Notes: a model not told the origin generated them from the sequence alone. A DNA stretch of 64,000 nucleotides from Citrus sinensis (GCF_022201045.2 NC_068561.1:22822501-22886500); one strand, 5' to 3'; positions 23,729-36,589 are shown, numbered from the stretch's first letter. Translations and numbers: made by a program.

Positions 23729-24163
23729 GGGTTAATTCAGTCATGCCCCTAAATGTCTTAACATATTCCACCGCGCACCTAAATATTTTAATAATCCCTA
23801 ATTCACACTTAAATTCGTTAATTTGACCGTTTATTCTAACAGTCAAAGGATAAATTTGGAAGTTCATACCCTAAATATTATTTGATGATGATAAATTAAA
23901 TTTATTTGATAAGTTAATTGATGGGATTATTATTAATTAAGAATTTTTAATGTAAATATTAATTATTGGATTAATAGTTTATCTCATTTCATTCTTTTTT
24001 AATTCAAGATAAGGGGTATTTTAGATATTTCATTAAATTTCAAATAGCTCCGTTAAAAATAACAGTCAAATTAACGAAATTGGATGCGCAGTGAAAAATA
24101 TCAAAACCTTTAGGTGTACGGTAAAATATATCAAAACATTTAGGGGCTGAGTGGAAATAACCC
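23729..24163. mobile_element. Foldback MITE with long diverged inverted ends
   Basis: The left end GGGTTAATTCAGTCATGCCC and the reverse-complemented right end GGGTTATTTCCACTCAGCCC stay similar for over 60 bases (CCCTAAATGT, then CACCTAAA). Poly-A flanks (8 A on each side) hide the target duplication. An 8-9 bp duplication of A's would fit a hAT or Mutator origin. Non-coding. Confidence 0.7.
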
Positions 24164-24463
24164 AAAAAAAATCGAAAATTGTAACTGTTTAACTACCACT
24201 TGAAAAATAATATCATCAAAGATATCTTAAGAGAGAGAGATGAAAAAAAAAAAAGACACAAATAACGTGGCAAAGTTTGACAAAAGTGGCAAATAAAGCT
24301 CCAATAAATAAATAAACCCCCAGACACGCCGCTTTTATCGGTCACCTTTTCCATCAAAACCCTATCTCCATTTCTTTTGTTGCTTAACCCTTTGTTCGCG
24401 CCTTCAATTTTGCGTTTTATTGTGTGCTTTTATAATGCATATATTATAATTTCCCCAAATCAG

Positions 24464-24473
24464 CTATATATAT
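24464..24473 (+). promoter_or_regulatory. TATA box of the GASA gene
   Basis: CTATATATAT followed by CCCCCA, 115 bases upstream of the start codon. This is a usual plant spacing given a leader of about 85 bases. Inferred from motif and position. Confidence 0.5.
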
Positions 24474-24588
24474 CCCCCACAATATCTCCATTTTTCTTCA
24501 TTCCAAATTCTTCTTCTCTTTTTCTTTTGAAAGAATCATCTCACAGAGTGAGCGAAGTGAGGTAGCTCTAGTGTAGAAGACAATACAC

Positions 24589-25331
24589 ATGGCCACCTCT
24601 CGCAGCTCCATTCTGTTCTTGGTGTCAATTCTTCTTTTGATCACACTCTCCAATGTGGCTGAGGTATACGTTATACCTACACTTTAATTAGCATGTTGTA
24701 TGTGTACATTTAGAATTAAGTAGCTACTGATGACTCATAATTTAATAATTTATTTCTCGCCCACTATCATCACGTGGATTTTCGGAATTTATAAGAGTAT
24801 TTGTCACAATGTTAAAAGTGAGTGGGTTAATCTAAATTTATAAATTTTTATGTACCGATTTTTTTTTTAAGTTTATAGTTTCTCCATTATGACCCGCATT
24901 GTAAACACTTAATTAGATTTAGTATATATGTGTAGCCGCTCTGAGTTAGTGGGCTCTAACTTGATCTTGTTTGTTTTTGTTAATGAACCCTCAAACAGGC
25001 TTATGGTCGTGGCAAGCTCCGGTCATCAGGTAATTAATGAGATGTGTATATATACGTAGTAAGGTGTTTTTTTTTGGTGTCTTTGAACTTTTTTTGCCAC
25101 ATGAAATGTAAAGAGTAATATAATAATTTTGTTGCAAATGTAATTTCAGAATGCAATCCAAAGTGTTCTTATCGGTGTTCGGCGACGTCGCACAAGAAGC
25201 CATGCATGTTCTTTTGCTTAAAGTGCTGCTCAAAATGCCTGTGCGTGCCTCCTGGAACTTACGGAAACAAGCAAGTTTGCCCTTGTTACAATAACTGGAA
25301 GACCAAGGAGGGAGGACCCAAATGCCCTTGA
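24589..25331 (+). CDS. GASA/snakin family cysteine-rich peptide
   Basis: Secreted gibberellin-regulated (GASA/snakin) peptide. Family members act in growth, redox control or antimicrobial defence. Three exons (24589-24663, 24999-25029, 25150-25331) encode 95 residues. A hydrophobic signal peptide (about 1-25, LFLVSILLLITLSNVAEA) is followed by a very short variable linker (YGRGKLRSSE). The GASA domain has all 12 cysteines in the family spacing, including CMFFCLKCCSKCLCVPPG and the ending GGPKCP. The linker is shorter than in GASA4-type proteins. The start is the only ATG that gives a signal peptide. Exon 1 carries just the signal peptide, a common layout in this family. The exact subfamily was not resolved. 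Confidence 0.93.
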
Positions 25332-26755
25332 TTGAGAATTTTTTTTTTTTTTTATCGAATCAATTTTATGTCACTAATAAACAGGGCAATTCAAAATCAA
25401 GAGACTTAAGAATGTTTATTTTCTCTTTAGAAAAATCTGCGGCTTGGGTCCCTCGTGCTTAAGATTTTATTCTACTTTGATTTGATGTCAATTAGCTGCC
25501 TTCTTAAGAAGGGTTACTTTGATCACATGATGTAATCTTTTTATCTGAATTTCTTCTTAAAAAGATCATATGCTTGATTATGGTTAACGAGGGTGTGAAA
25601 ATTAAATCTGCTTGAGAAAATTGTTCAGGAAAATTAAATTCATGGGCGATTAAAGCTCTTTTTGCATACCCATTGTTTCCCATGTAGAAATTCATTAATT
25701 CGGCAAAAAGATTTTTTTTTTTCTTCCAAAAGTATTCTTCATTCCTAAAAAATCGAATGATTGTTAAGCTAATTCTTGAAGAATTGATGTCAATTATAAA
25801 TTTTGACTAAATTTGTAACCGGAAAATCAATGCGACAATCTTTGTTGCATGAGTCACCCACCGACTACACTAGTGGTTGGTAGTCGCCTCAATAATGTGT
25901 TGTGGGTTTCTCTTTAGTCATTTGGACCGGCTTAGTGCTTACGCGTTTACACCTCTTGTCCTCAACAAATTTCCACCCTCATCTCACTCTCCCTCTTTTT
26001 TTTTTTTTCTTTTTTTTTTTGGAGTATTAGGATATAATTACATTGACAAGTTTTCTTATTAATTAATCACATGAATTTTTAATTATTAAGAAGCTTACAT
26101 CAAGAAAAAAAAAATCATTACCCATCATCAATATAATATATTTTTAATTTAATTAATTTAATAATGTCATGTCAATTTAAATAAATAATTTTTTACTATA
26201 TATATCTTTTCGTTCTAGAATTTGATGCAATAACTTATTTTATTCATATTTTTTAAACAATAGTTTAAAACATATTTTTGTAAATTAAGATAATTCATCG
26301 ACTGCAAAATAAGATTTTTAATTAAGAGTAAATAAATTATTTTAAAATAAAACTTTTGAAAATAATTAAAGAACATGTGATTTTCTTTATAAATTTAAAA
26401 TTTAAAAATAACTTAATGAATAAATATTATTATTATTATTAAATAATATGAAAAAATATATATTTAGGACAAAATAAAAAATATAAATTTTATAGCACTA
26501 GAGTATTTTTATTTTGTCCTTTAACTTGTTCCTAACTTTAATATGATCAAAAAATAAATAAATAAACAATCAATACTGTACTTTATCAAAAGTAAACACA
26601 AACTCCTTTATTTACATGAATAAAAACACACATTATAGACACAAAACACAAATTTAAAATACTACATAATAGAATATAATGTGTTATAGTGTGTGTGTGT
26701 GTGTTTTTTTTTTTTAATTTATCCCTAATTTTGATATAGACAGTAATCTTAGATC

Positions 26756-26814
<59 letters not shown>

Positions 26815-26892
26815 GTTGACTTCATTAAAAAAATATAATATGTATATGTAGTGTTGTTTTTGTTTTATTAAGTTATCTTTAAATTCTAAATT
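25332..26892. other. Intergenic region downstream of the GASA gene
   Basis: Probable 3' UTR to about 25560, then very AT-rich DNA with poly-T tracts, a (GT)n run near 26691-26704 and a long (AAT)n run at 26757-26813. No gene seen. Confidence 0.5.
26757..26813. repeat. (AAT)n microsatellite
   Basis: About 19 uninterrupted AAT units. They account for the poly-Ile and poly-Tyr frames seen on the minus strand. Confidence 0.95.
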
Positions 26893-27346
26893 TGTCATGA
26901 CATAATCCAGATCTAGCGTTTTGGGCCTTAACAAGGCTCACATTATTTTATTTTTGGAGCGTTTATACATTCTAAAATGCATCTATTAACAATTAAGGTG
27001 TGAATCACCCCTAATAAACTCAACATCTCTCCTATGGTTTGTCAATGTGAGATCTACGTAGGGTGTTACATACACCCCCCTTAGGAACTCAGCGTTCTCG
27101 CTGAAGTTTGCCCCACCATCGCTCAAGAGAACACGCAGAGTCACTCTGACACCATCTATCATGACCCAACCCAGACTTAATAAGATATTGTTTGCTTTGG
27201 ACCTTAACATGACCCACACGGTTTTATTTTTGGGGCGCCTATACACCTTAAAATACGTCTTTTGCTAATTAAGGTGCGGATCACCCTTTATAAACCTAGC
27301 ATCTCTCCCGTACTTTATCGATGCAGGATTCGTCTAAGGCGTTATA
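26893..27346 (-). mobile_element. TRIM-type miniature LTR retrotransposon (454 bp)
   Basis: Two related terminal repeats, 26893-27070 and 27157-27346, flank an 86-bp interior. On the minus strand the interior begins with a tRNA-Met-like primer site (GATGGTGTCAGAG, near 27144-27156) and ends with the purine tract AAGGGGGGTG next to the left repeat. The 5-bp duplication AAATT lies at 26888-26892 and 27347-27351. There is no coding sequence. The wording (CCCAACCCAGAC, AATAAGATATTG, TCTCTCCCGTACTTT) is that of a widespread plant dispersed repeat I remember. The terminal repeats are clearly diverged, so the element is old. Confidence 0.8.
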
Positions 27347-27351
27347 AAATT

Positions 27352-28838
27352 TATGTAAAAAGTCATATATTATTTAATTGTTCTTGAGGTTTTTATTTTT
27401 AAAATAATTTGTATTTATTTAATTAAAAATATTATTTTGCCCTCAATAAATTATATATTAAACTAACTATAAATTAACGTAAAAGAGTTTTGGACTATTG
27501 TTCGAAAAGTAGAAATAAAATGAGTTATTATTTAAAAAAGAAGAATGAAATAGGTTATAGCATCAAATTCTGATGATGAAAAAGGTTATGTTCCGGTTAT
27601 TAAATGTTAAAAAAAATTAATGGATTAATGATTTAATTAATTAAATTTAAACTTTATGGACAACAATTTAACTCGTTGGAGAAACAATACGTGTCCTTTA
27701 GGATCCAATCTTGATCAAAGTTCTTTTTTTTCCCCCAAAATCTGCATATGCTGTCAATGGATAATGTGCCAAAATTATTCTTCATTTCTGAATATATTTT
27801 TAGCTATAGAAAAAGTTATTTGAAGTAAATTCCTAATGTACACAAATTACAAATAACAAAAATTTTAAAACATGTATAAAAACCGGGCTTGAAAGAGACA
27901 CCCATATCCATACGGCCACTCGCAAGAATTATCCGCAATGGATAGGCATTTTTGTCATTATGCAAAAGAGCAAGGCAGTAATGTGATGTCGTGGCATAAA
28001 ATCTGGCCAACCGACGAGACAACTAGAATCGTAGAGTAACCAACACAAACAAACATACATACATGCATGCATGCATGCATGTGGACCCACAAAGCACAAG
28101 GCAAGCTCATCGGCCATCGCTAGTAATAAGTTTGGTCAGTTGTGGCAAGCACTGGGCCACAGGCCTAGATTGTGGTTCACATTTCACTTGACAATTTTCT
28201 TGGACTAAATTCTACTCTTTTTAAACTAACGTTCTCTGTCTCTGCAAAGTCATCCTAGTAAAGTCCTTGAGCTTGCTAACAGGTTTGTTAGTCTGTAACT
28301 TAATCTTCTTTGCGTGCAACTCATGCTTCCTAAGCTGACTCCTTGACTATTACTATAGCTTATTTCCCTAGTGGGTTTCTTTTCTTTTCATCATTGTTAC
28401 TGTTTGCTGGGTTCATGACTGAAGCTGCGCGATCATTTTACAGTTGTAGAATTATGATTCTTGTGTGGTTCGTTCTACATTGATCCACAATGAATTTTCT
28501 GTTCAGATTAGATGATAGTTGTTGGTGTTTATGGTTTGTGTTCAAAGTTTGATCTTTGATCGCCAGAAAACTTGCTGATCGGATTTTATAAATTGTTAAA
28601 GAGGTAGTTTTTCGATAGCTGAAGAATCTAATAGGAATTTGCTCAAATGAGTGTAAAAGATTGAACTTTTGCATTTCTAATTCAATTGTTTAAATTGTGG
28701 AAATTAAACTAGTTATATCCTGATTAGGGCATATATGACTCCTGGTCAGTGACAAAGTGTTGTTTTGACTGCAGTTTTGGCCTATTGTTGGGGGTGAGTG
28801 CTGGTTGGGATCATTTCATTTCCATTTTGATCCTAACC
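27352..28838. other. Intergenic region and 5' leader of the AAF-like gene
   Basis: AT-rich to about 28050, with a CATA/CATG repeat at about 28051-28083. From about 28200 it is likely promoter and 5' UTR. A splice acceptor (GACTGCAG, ending 28774) 65 bases before the start codon suggests a 5'-UTR intron. Confidence 0.45.
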
Positions 28839-31800
28839 ATGGCACTTACTGCAAGCAGGGTTTCAAATGGACCTGTTGTTTCGAAGGAGATAATTACCTC
28901 TAGATCACATGGAATTGTATATTCTTTTACCAAGACGGCAGTGCAACATAAACTATGTCCTGCTATTCAAGGAATTGAGCTTCAGCAAGTAAGCGATGGA
29001 CATCTTTCTGCACAAAAAATGAGCTTTTCCAATGACGGTTTGTCTAGCTTATCTCGGAAGCCTATTAGCTTTGTCTCTAGAAGGTCTTCGATTTTATGCT
29101 TCTCAAATGGAACACGTAATGCTGAAGCAAAAGAATGCATTAGACCTTATGGCGATAGCTCTGATGTGTCAAGGTAATTGTAGTTTATGATTATTTCTTC
29201 ACTCTGTTGAATGTGTGTCGAGTTTCATGAGAGTTTTATTTTAGTATGATTTGTGAAGATAGGCAAGGTTTGTTGTGTTTGGACATCGACTGCTGGAATG
29301 ACAGTTGACAGAGTTTCATAATTTGACCTTTACTCTTTGGAAAAATGCTATGCTGAAAAAGGATGGGTTTTCTTGTTGTAATGGACAACCAAAGAGGATC
29401 TGAAGACAATTGATTACCATCCAAAAGGCATATAAAAATTAATTCCAATGTTAACGTTCAAATGTATTGGATGGTGGGCTGAGGTCTCATGTAGATGTCA
29501 CTCATGCAAGTGCAAAAGTCTCCAAACCATCTTATAGGACATAAAGTAAGCATATGATGCAAGATGAAAATTTTTGTGTAAACAATTCTCTTATGCTCCT
29601 TGTTCCTAATGATTTATCTCCACTTTTTTTTTTTTTTTGGTCAGTGCATGTATTTTATTTGTTGTTAGTCGATGCTACCTCGTCTGTTACATTTAGAAAT
29701 ATCCTTTTGTGTATTAGTATGCAAGTTGCAGAAGATGAAGATGAGCATCCAGTCATGCCTGGGAGAACTATTCACTCAAGTCAGGTTTTAGCTGAAGCTT
29801 GCAAATTTGTGTACAACGATGCAAAATTTGTTAATGAAAGGGCCCGAAATGACATTGTCTTGCTTTCTCGGTAATTCCAAAATCCTTTTGTTTACCTGAT
29901 TTTTTGTGCAAGTGTTTGCTGTAGTGATCATTAATCTTGGCTTCCACATCCGCTGTGCTTGCTCATGAAAGCAGCATGCATTCTCATTTAAGATTCTGAA
30001 ACTTCGAAGAGAATTTAGCAATTTCATGCAAAATCTGCAGCATCTGTAAGTAGTGCACCAATTACTCATGGCATGATGTGAATATTAAGTATTATTAAGT
30101 GTATGATTTAATTTTGAATTCATATTTCCTCTGAATATGCGAGGAATGTGCTGGAGTGTTTCTATTTAGGGTATTTTTGTAACTGTTGTTTATCTGCTTA
30201 ATTTTGAAAGCAGAAATAGTTGAAATGTTTGGCAAACACCCATTTTTTTGTTTGGCCATTATATTTTACCAACTACCCACCCGTTTCCGCTTTTTATGGT
30301 TTTCCAATTTTCTTCAGAAGCATTATGAGGTTGGATGCTCGCGCACGTCAAGACATGGCTATTCTTGGGTCTGAGTTTCTTAAGCTTAATGGTAACTATT
30401 TAAACTTCAGTTCAATGTCTTGAGATGTTCCAATATAGCTTTCTTAATGTATTTATCTGCTACAATGATAATTTGGATACAAGAACTAAACTTTGCAATG
30501 AAAGCATGGGGAATGAGTTCGATTTTTGCCATTTCTTCAAAGTCTATTTTTATGCATGCAAAGATTCATTTTGAGTTTTCAAGGAGCACATTGGTTATTT
30601 CAACTGTGGCAATGGCCTTTTTTCAATTTTCAGTTTTCATTTGTTCTTTTGCTGAGAGAGTAGGTTATTGGCCGAAATGTGATGGAAAGAGTAAAGGAAT
30701 CATTATCCTCCATTTTTTTTTCTTAATAAAGGAATCATTAGCCTCCATTTTTTTTCTTTTAACTGTGGGTGGAATTATGCTATGATCTTCTTTGTTTGGT
30801 TAAATTGATATTTTTCCTTATGCTGACCTTCTGCTGGTAGCTCGGGCAAGAGAAGATACAGAGAAAATTGACCGCGATGTGAAGCAAAAGGCCGAATGTC
30901 TTCATCATATAGCTACTGTATGTATATCTAGCTATTGAACTTTGATTTTTTTTGGAGATATAAATGTGCATCTCTGTTCTCATGTGATGATGAATTAATA
31001 TTCTCTTCTAGATCTTGAAAGATAAAGCCGAGTCTAGATTGAAGCATGCTGCTGATAAGCACTGGAGTGACGGGGCCTTGGAGGTATCTTCATCTGTTCC
31101 ATTTCAATTTTCTTTCATCTATTGATTCACTTAATGCATGTGGTACTTTAAAATGAATAAATAAATGAATATGTAATAAGTAGCTCTGCAGAACTACAGA
31201 TAGATCGTTTGTCTTTTATGTTTGTCATATAGTTGATGTGTCCGTTTGCCATTTATTATCTCTGAATTCACACATAATAAGATTCTAGTTGAATTAGATG
31301 TAAGGTCATTGTATTTGCTTGGGAAACAAGAAGATGGTTGGTTACCTCTAAAAGTTTTAAGAGGAAAGGAATTAATTACCTGAGTGCTAGATTCAAGCTA
31401 AAAGGCAATGATGAGAAAGACTAATTATTTTTCTTCTTCTATCGTCCTGTTTAGGCTCCTACTTAAATTAAATCAAGAGGCATACATATCTATGTGATTT
31501 TCAGGACTTTGAGGATAGATTAGTGTATCTGTTGTGAATAACACTGTGTTGTAATAATAAATCATGGTGTACTTATTTGGCTATGTTTAGGCTGATCTGC
31601 GCCGTGCTGACTTCCGTGCCAAGCAACGTGCAATGGAAGATGCCCTGATGGCATTGGAGGTGATTCAACTGACAACTTTTCTTTCCCTTTCATTCCTTTT
31701 TGTGTGCACATTTCACATTATGTTATCAGTTTATGGAATCAGTTTTTGTGGCGGTTTCACATGTCCCACGTTGGACAACTGATAAGAACTATTCCTCCTC

Positions 31801-33548
31801 ATCTTTTTCCCATTGCATATGTTTCTACCAATCTTTAAAAAGTCAGTATGTGATTTTTGTATTCTATTTTTCATTTTTGTGCTTCTAAGAAAGAAATTTA
31901 AGCTCTTTTCACTTATGGTTTCACAGTTTCTCAAAAATATCCATGACATGATGGTGAGAAAGATGTACAAATTGTAAGTTTCTTAAGTAATTGCACATAT
32001 CCCTTACCGTTATTTTTTCTGCTTCTTTTCCTCTGGAATGTCACAAGTCATTCTGTTTTCAAACTGTAAAATTCTGACATGTTATGGAATTCAGCCCTCT
32101 GCGTAGGGAAAAGATTTCTCTATCAGATCCTGAGATGATGGGATGTATAATGCTTGAGAAAAATGGGAAAACACTTGATTTCTTCCCCGGGGAAGTGTCT
32201 ACCGATCGTATTACTGCTATTCAGGTCCCTTTTCTATGTATGTCTTAATATTCCTTTCATCCATTGCATCTTGAAGAACATTGATACCATTGCATTTGAC
32301 AATGTTCAGGAAGCTTATTGGAGTATGGCATCTGCCCTTTCTGAAGCAGACGGAATTGACTATACTGATCCCGAAGAGGTTTAGATCTCGTGGACTCATA
32401 TTTGTGATTTAATGGAAAAGTTGATAGAATTAAGATTATTTTCCTTGTTCGTTTAGTTACCTGCTCTCTCTTGTTTGGATCAGCTTGAGTTGTTGGTCAC
32501 AACTCTTATAGGTCTTGATGCAATGGATGGAAAAAGTAGTGTATCACTATTGGCAGAGTGTTCAAGTTCTCCTGATGTGAACACTAGGTAAGCTATTCAT
32601 GTGTTTTTGGTTTCAAAGTTCAGTCTAAGTAGTGTAAAACTTTTAATTGTTCATTCCCAAGAGTGTCTATATCTGGAAGCTAAGTCTTTTGAGCCTGTGG
32701 TAGCTTCTAGTGAAAGTGTCGTAGAACAATCTTTTACACAGACCATTTCCCTTGTTACTTCAAGACAGTTATTTATCTAGAGGCCCTGTTTTGACTGTTA
32801 GTTTGTTCAACTGACAATAAATTTTTCACCATGACATACTTGCATACTACAAACGGTTGAAGCATAAGACTGTAATTGCAGTCCTATCTGAACTATCTCA
32901 TACTATTTTCAGAGTTTTCAAATCACGTATTCTTATGGATGTTGACCATGGTGTGCTGGTAATGTTTGCTTGTCGTTTAGTTGTATGAGATACAAAAATC
33001 AAAATGGCTATTTTTAATCATACCTACAAACTTGAAAGTTGGGTATGTACATAAATTAAAGAGGTAACTGTTGGTAATCGGACAAAAGGATGCAGACATG
33101 GAACCTATGAGAACTTTAGAAACATTTTGCCACGCTGGTTATAAAGTGTTTGCAGATATATTTTTCCCTTATTCACTTTTGCTTTTTCTTTGCTGTTGTA
33201 TAGACAAGCATTGGCAAATGCATTAGCAGCTGCTCCGTCCATGTGGACTCTTGGAAATGCTGGCATGGGGGCATTGCAGGTGCCTGTTTTTCTTACCCTG
33301 ATGGTTTCCCAAATGATAATAATTATGTCTCTTTCCTGTATGGAACTAACTCATGTCCTTGCTTCCTCTTGCAGAGACTGGCTAAAGATAGCAACCCTGC
33401 AATTGCTGCCGCAGCTTCCAAAACAATTTTTGAACTGAAGAAGCAGTGGGAAATAGAGGAAGGAGATAGCTGGAGGTTTATGATGAATCCAAAGCCAGCT
33501 GAGGGAGAAGAAACTGAAGAAGCCAATGACGATGCTGATACAAACTGA
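28839..33548 (+). CDS. AAF: AAF-like chloroplast protein (senescence-associated)
   Basis: Twelve coding exons: 28839-29173, 29718-29870, 30318-30391, 30841-30917, 31012-31083, 31591-31659, 31927-31973, 32095-32224, 32310-32378, 32484-32587, 33204-33279 and 33375-33548. They join in phase to 459 residues. The Ser/Thr-rich N terminus without acidic residues suits a plastid transit peptide. The middle is rich in charged helices (MRLDARARQDMAILGSEF, ADLRRADFRAKQRAMEDAL), probably coiled coil. The tail after residue 440 is acidic (EGEETEEANDDADTN). I match it from memory to Arabidopsis A-FIFTEEN (AAF, At1g66330), linked to redox balance and leaf senescence. No enzyme motif is visible. The alternative ATG at 28749 lies before the inferred 5'-UTR acceptor and was not used. 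The gene model is firm; the name is less so. Confidence 0.7.
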
Positions 33549-33643
33549 GAAGTAGTCAATCTGTTATATTGTAAATATCTATATGTAGGTTCACCGGATT
33601 CCTCATCAGGACCTGCTGACTATTGAACCCACCGGCAATAGGT

Positions 33644-33877
33644 ATCGGAAGAAACCACTTGTCAGTTGCAGTGATAACTGACAAGTGTTGATGTAAAGAA
33701 AGGCTTTCATATGTTTTATTAGTGTTTCATTAACTCACAAAAATGCCGAATCTCATCTGAATCATCATTTGGCAGGACTGTTCGGAAGAAACCACTTACC
33801 ACTTACCACTTGCAGTGATGACTGGTGAATTTTGATGTAAAGAAAGGATTTCATGTTTTTAATAGTGTTTCATTAAT
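33644..33877. repeat. Duplicated 95-bp segment in the 3' flank of the AAF-like gene
   Basis: Unit 1 (33644-33735) and unit 2 (33782-33877) share CGGAAGAAACCACTT, TTGATGTAAAGAAAGG and TAGTGTTTCATTAA. They are about 45 bases apart and diverged. The first probably lies in the 3' UTR. Confidence 0.8.
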
Positions 33878-34326
33878 TTATTTTGGCAGTTACCTATGCT
33901 TAGTGTGCAAAACTAACTTCATATTATGTTAATAAAGATGTAGAGACTAATCTTGGATGTACCAATGAGTATGATTGAACAAAATGACCACCAAGATAAA
34001 CAGCTTTGTAATTGTTTTGACGTTAACGCCGTCTGAAGCTTATAATAAATCACACAAATATGCAATAATGTACGGAGAGACGATAAATAATCAATAAATA
34101 AAACTAAAACTAAATTCGAAATGCCGATGCTGGCTTCCACAAGCTCACCAACCAGAAGAACTCAATTCATGTTTCTCATGTATGGCTGCCGGTTCATGAA
34201 CCAAGTTTTCCAGGTTGTAATCCTAAATCTTTAAGTGCCTTCAAGTTCCAAGTTCTGACCATGAGTGCAAAGGATTAGGATTATCTGCTGATTATATTCT
34301 GAACAAATTAATTAATTGTTGATTAG

Positions 34327-34480
34327 TTGTTAATAAATAAAAATAAATAAAAGAAGTTAAATTTTACTAATACATTAGTATTAAAAGACACATGACAGAA
34401 AATTTGTTAATAAATAAAAATAAATAAAAAAAGTTAAATTTTACTAATACATTAGTACTAAAAGACACATGACAGAAAAT
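34327..34480. repeat. 77-bp tandem duplication
   Basis: Units 34327-34403 and 34404-34480 are almost identical (TTGTTAATAAATAAAAATAA ... AAAGACACATGACAGAAAAT), with about two differences, so the duplication is young. Confidence 0.92.
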
Positions 34481-34500
34481 TTTTAAAAGATTAGTATACC

Positions 34501-34690
34501 TCATATAAGGAGAGGATGCTGTTCAGAGTGGAAACGCCCCACATGCAATTCTGCTTGGTACTCTCCAGCTAGGCTCATATGCAAATGGACCCACTTGATA
34601 GTGGGCTCCATGTATAACAAGTGGCGACATCCGGCCGTCATTTGGGCCACAGCAGGGACTGGGTTCACCAAAGGTCCATTGCTGGATCTG
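34501..34690 (-). other. Unrecognised exon-like frame
   Basis: On the minus strand a good acceptor (TTTTTGCAG) precedes 63 open codons ending in a stop (contains GCRHLLYMEPTIKWVHLHMS). I do not recognise a domain and found no convincing upstream exon. It could be the last exon of a decayed gene, part of a non-coding RNA, or chance. Confidence 0.25.
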
Positions 34691-35479
34691 AATTCCTGCA
34701 AAAAGTTGAATTGTGACATTTATTTACTGTTTTATTGTCTAACAAACATCTACTTTTGGCATTTGGTTTTGGCAATCTTGTTCCCTCTTTTAATATAATT
34801 TCTGTAGCAAATTTCCCTTTTCTTAACACCTTGGATTAAAATTCTTCATGATTCCCAAATCCGGGAATAAACTGTTGAAAAAGCTAAAAGAAAATAAAGC
34901 CGATGCACCAAAAGCAAAAGCAAAGTGATGAACCATCATCCCAACACATTAATTAATGCTTTATTTCACACAAAGGTTCTCAAGTCGCCATCACAATCCC
35001 TAATTTGATCCATTTCCCTCCCTTTTTCCACCCAACTTTATCTTTCTTCTTAGCCTTTTAATGATGCCTGCCACTGTTTGACACCTAATTTTCATCATTC
35101 TCCCCTCTTGCTTTCATTCATATATAGAATCCCAAGTTTCCTTAATAAAAATATAATCTATAGTTTACGTTAACATTTATGCAGAAAAAAATTAGAAGAA
35201 AAACATTGTAATCAAAGAAAGCAATGAGGTAAAAGAGAGAGTGGGGATAGCAAAATTACCTGCAAACCCATAAATTTATTTGTAGAAATTTTTTCACTAC
35301 GGATAATTTACTAGTTGTGGACGAGTTTGATATTTTAAATTTAAACTGGTTGCGGATTGTGGGTAAGTTTGAAATTGAGAAAAATCTAGCGAATATTCGA
35401 GCAAATATCTGTTGACCCACATTCTTTTTTAAAATTATTTATATTTTGAATTTTAATCATAAAATCTTAAATTTTTTTA

Positions 35480-35481
<2 letters not shown>

Positions 35482-35516
<35 letters not shown>
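35482..35516. repeat. (AT)n microsatellite
   Basis: About 17 AT units in the intergenic region upstream of the MyoB gene. Confidence 0.95.
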
Positions 35517-35520
<4 letters not shown>

Positions 35521-36589
35521 CACTCATTTTCCTAATTACTAAACATAACATAACTCATTGCAGCTGCATGCCCTTCTCCTTCCAGACACATACACACAGA
35601 TATATAATTTTTAATTTTAATATTAGTGATATTTTATTTTAATTTAATTAATTTTACTTATTTGGTAATTTATATTTTGGCGGTAATTACGATGGAACAG
35701 TTCTAATGTAGAGTGTTGATAATGATTGTCAGATCATAACAATAAATGCAAATTTATTACTTATTTTTATAATCATATGGTTATCATCAATACTTTATCA
35801 TGGAGCAATTCCAACCTAAGCGAATCCTTAAATTTTTTACAAATATAAGTTTAACAACGACAAACCCACGAGTTGTACCAATTGTCATCCATAAGAGAGA
35901 GCATGGTTTAATTTTTTTAAAAAGCTCAAACAATCCAAAAGAAAAAAAACAACTGGATGTGAGTTGGAATTATTCATGTGGCTGTACTTTATTACGGGTG
36001 CATTGTAGATTTTATTTAAAAATTTAAAAACAAAAATGATATAATATAAGTCGCACAAAGCTAAAATGTAAGAGCGTCTGTCTTGCATTGCTATTGCAGG
36101 TGGGCCATTTCGATATTATAAATATCATGGCCCCTCGAGCCATTTTGGTAGGCCACAGTCACTCCTTTGCGCATGGAGTGACCTTAATCAATTTTGGTGG
36201 ACCAAATTGGCAAAACCGCAAAAGGGATAGGTGGGTTGCAAATTCTGACTGTGAATCAGTTAAAATATTTGACAAAAGTAACAAAGCACTCGCCTCCATT
36301 TTAGAATTTTAGCAGCATGTTAAGTCATTTTAATCAACACATATTTTTCTAATAAAATGTTCAGACGACGTGTTTCAAGTTTTTAAAACCTACACGGGAA
36401 ATAATTTTACAGTTAAAAGTATAATGTATAATACAACATTCTAAGAAGAATCTCGGCTTTTGTTACTTTGTCACCTTTTGAAAGCTTTCTTCTTTTATTG
36501 TTGCTTCTGTTTCATATTTCTCTGTGCTCTCTCCCCCATTCTCTTTCTTTCATTGTGTGTAAATAACGAGAAAACTAGGCAACAAATAC

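Larger units (their letters stand above)
23566..24588. other. Intergenic region upstream of the GASA gene
   Basis: Contains a 435-bp foldback MITE (23729-24163), listed separately, and then the promoter and leader of the GASA gene. Confidence 0.5.
33549..36589. other. Intergenic region between the AAF-like and MyoB genes
   Basis: 3.0 kb. Two tandem duplications (33644-33877 and 34327-34480) and a TA repeat (35482-35516) are listed separately. An exon-like minus-strand frame at 34501-34690 is unrecognised. Near 35250-35420 is a decayed repeat. The last 150 bases are pyrimidine-rich leader of the MyoB gene. Confidence 0.5.

Noticed and set aside
26586-26934. Poly-Ile and poly-Tyr frames on the minus strand
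   Set aside because: They are translations of the (AAT)n microsatellite.
28839-33548. Alternative start for the AAF-like gene at 28749
   Set aside because: A splice acceptor at 28771-28774 lies between it and the start at 28839, which begins a good transit peptide.
35250-35420. GGGGATAGCAAAATTACC stretch resembling the hAT TAGGGATGGCAA end
   Set aside because: No partner end and no 8-bp duplication; too decayed to call.
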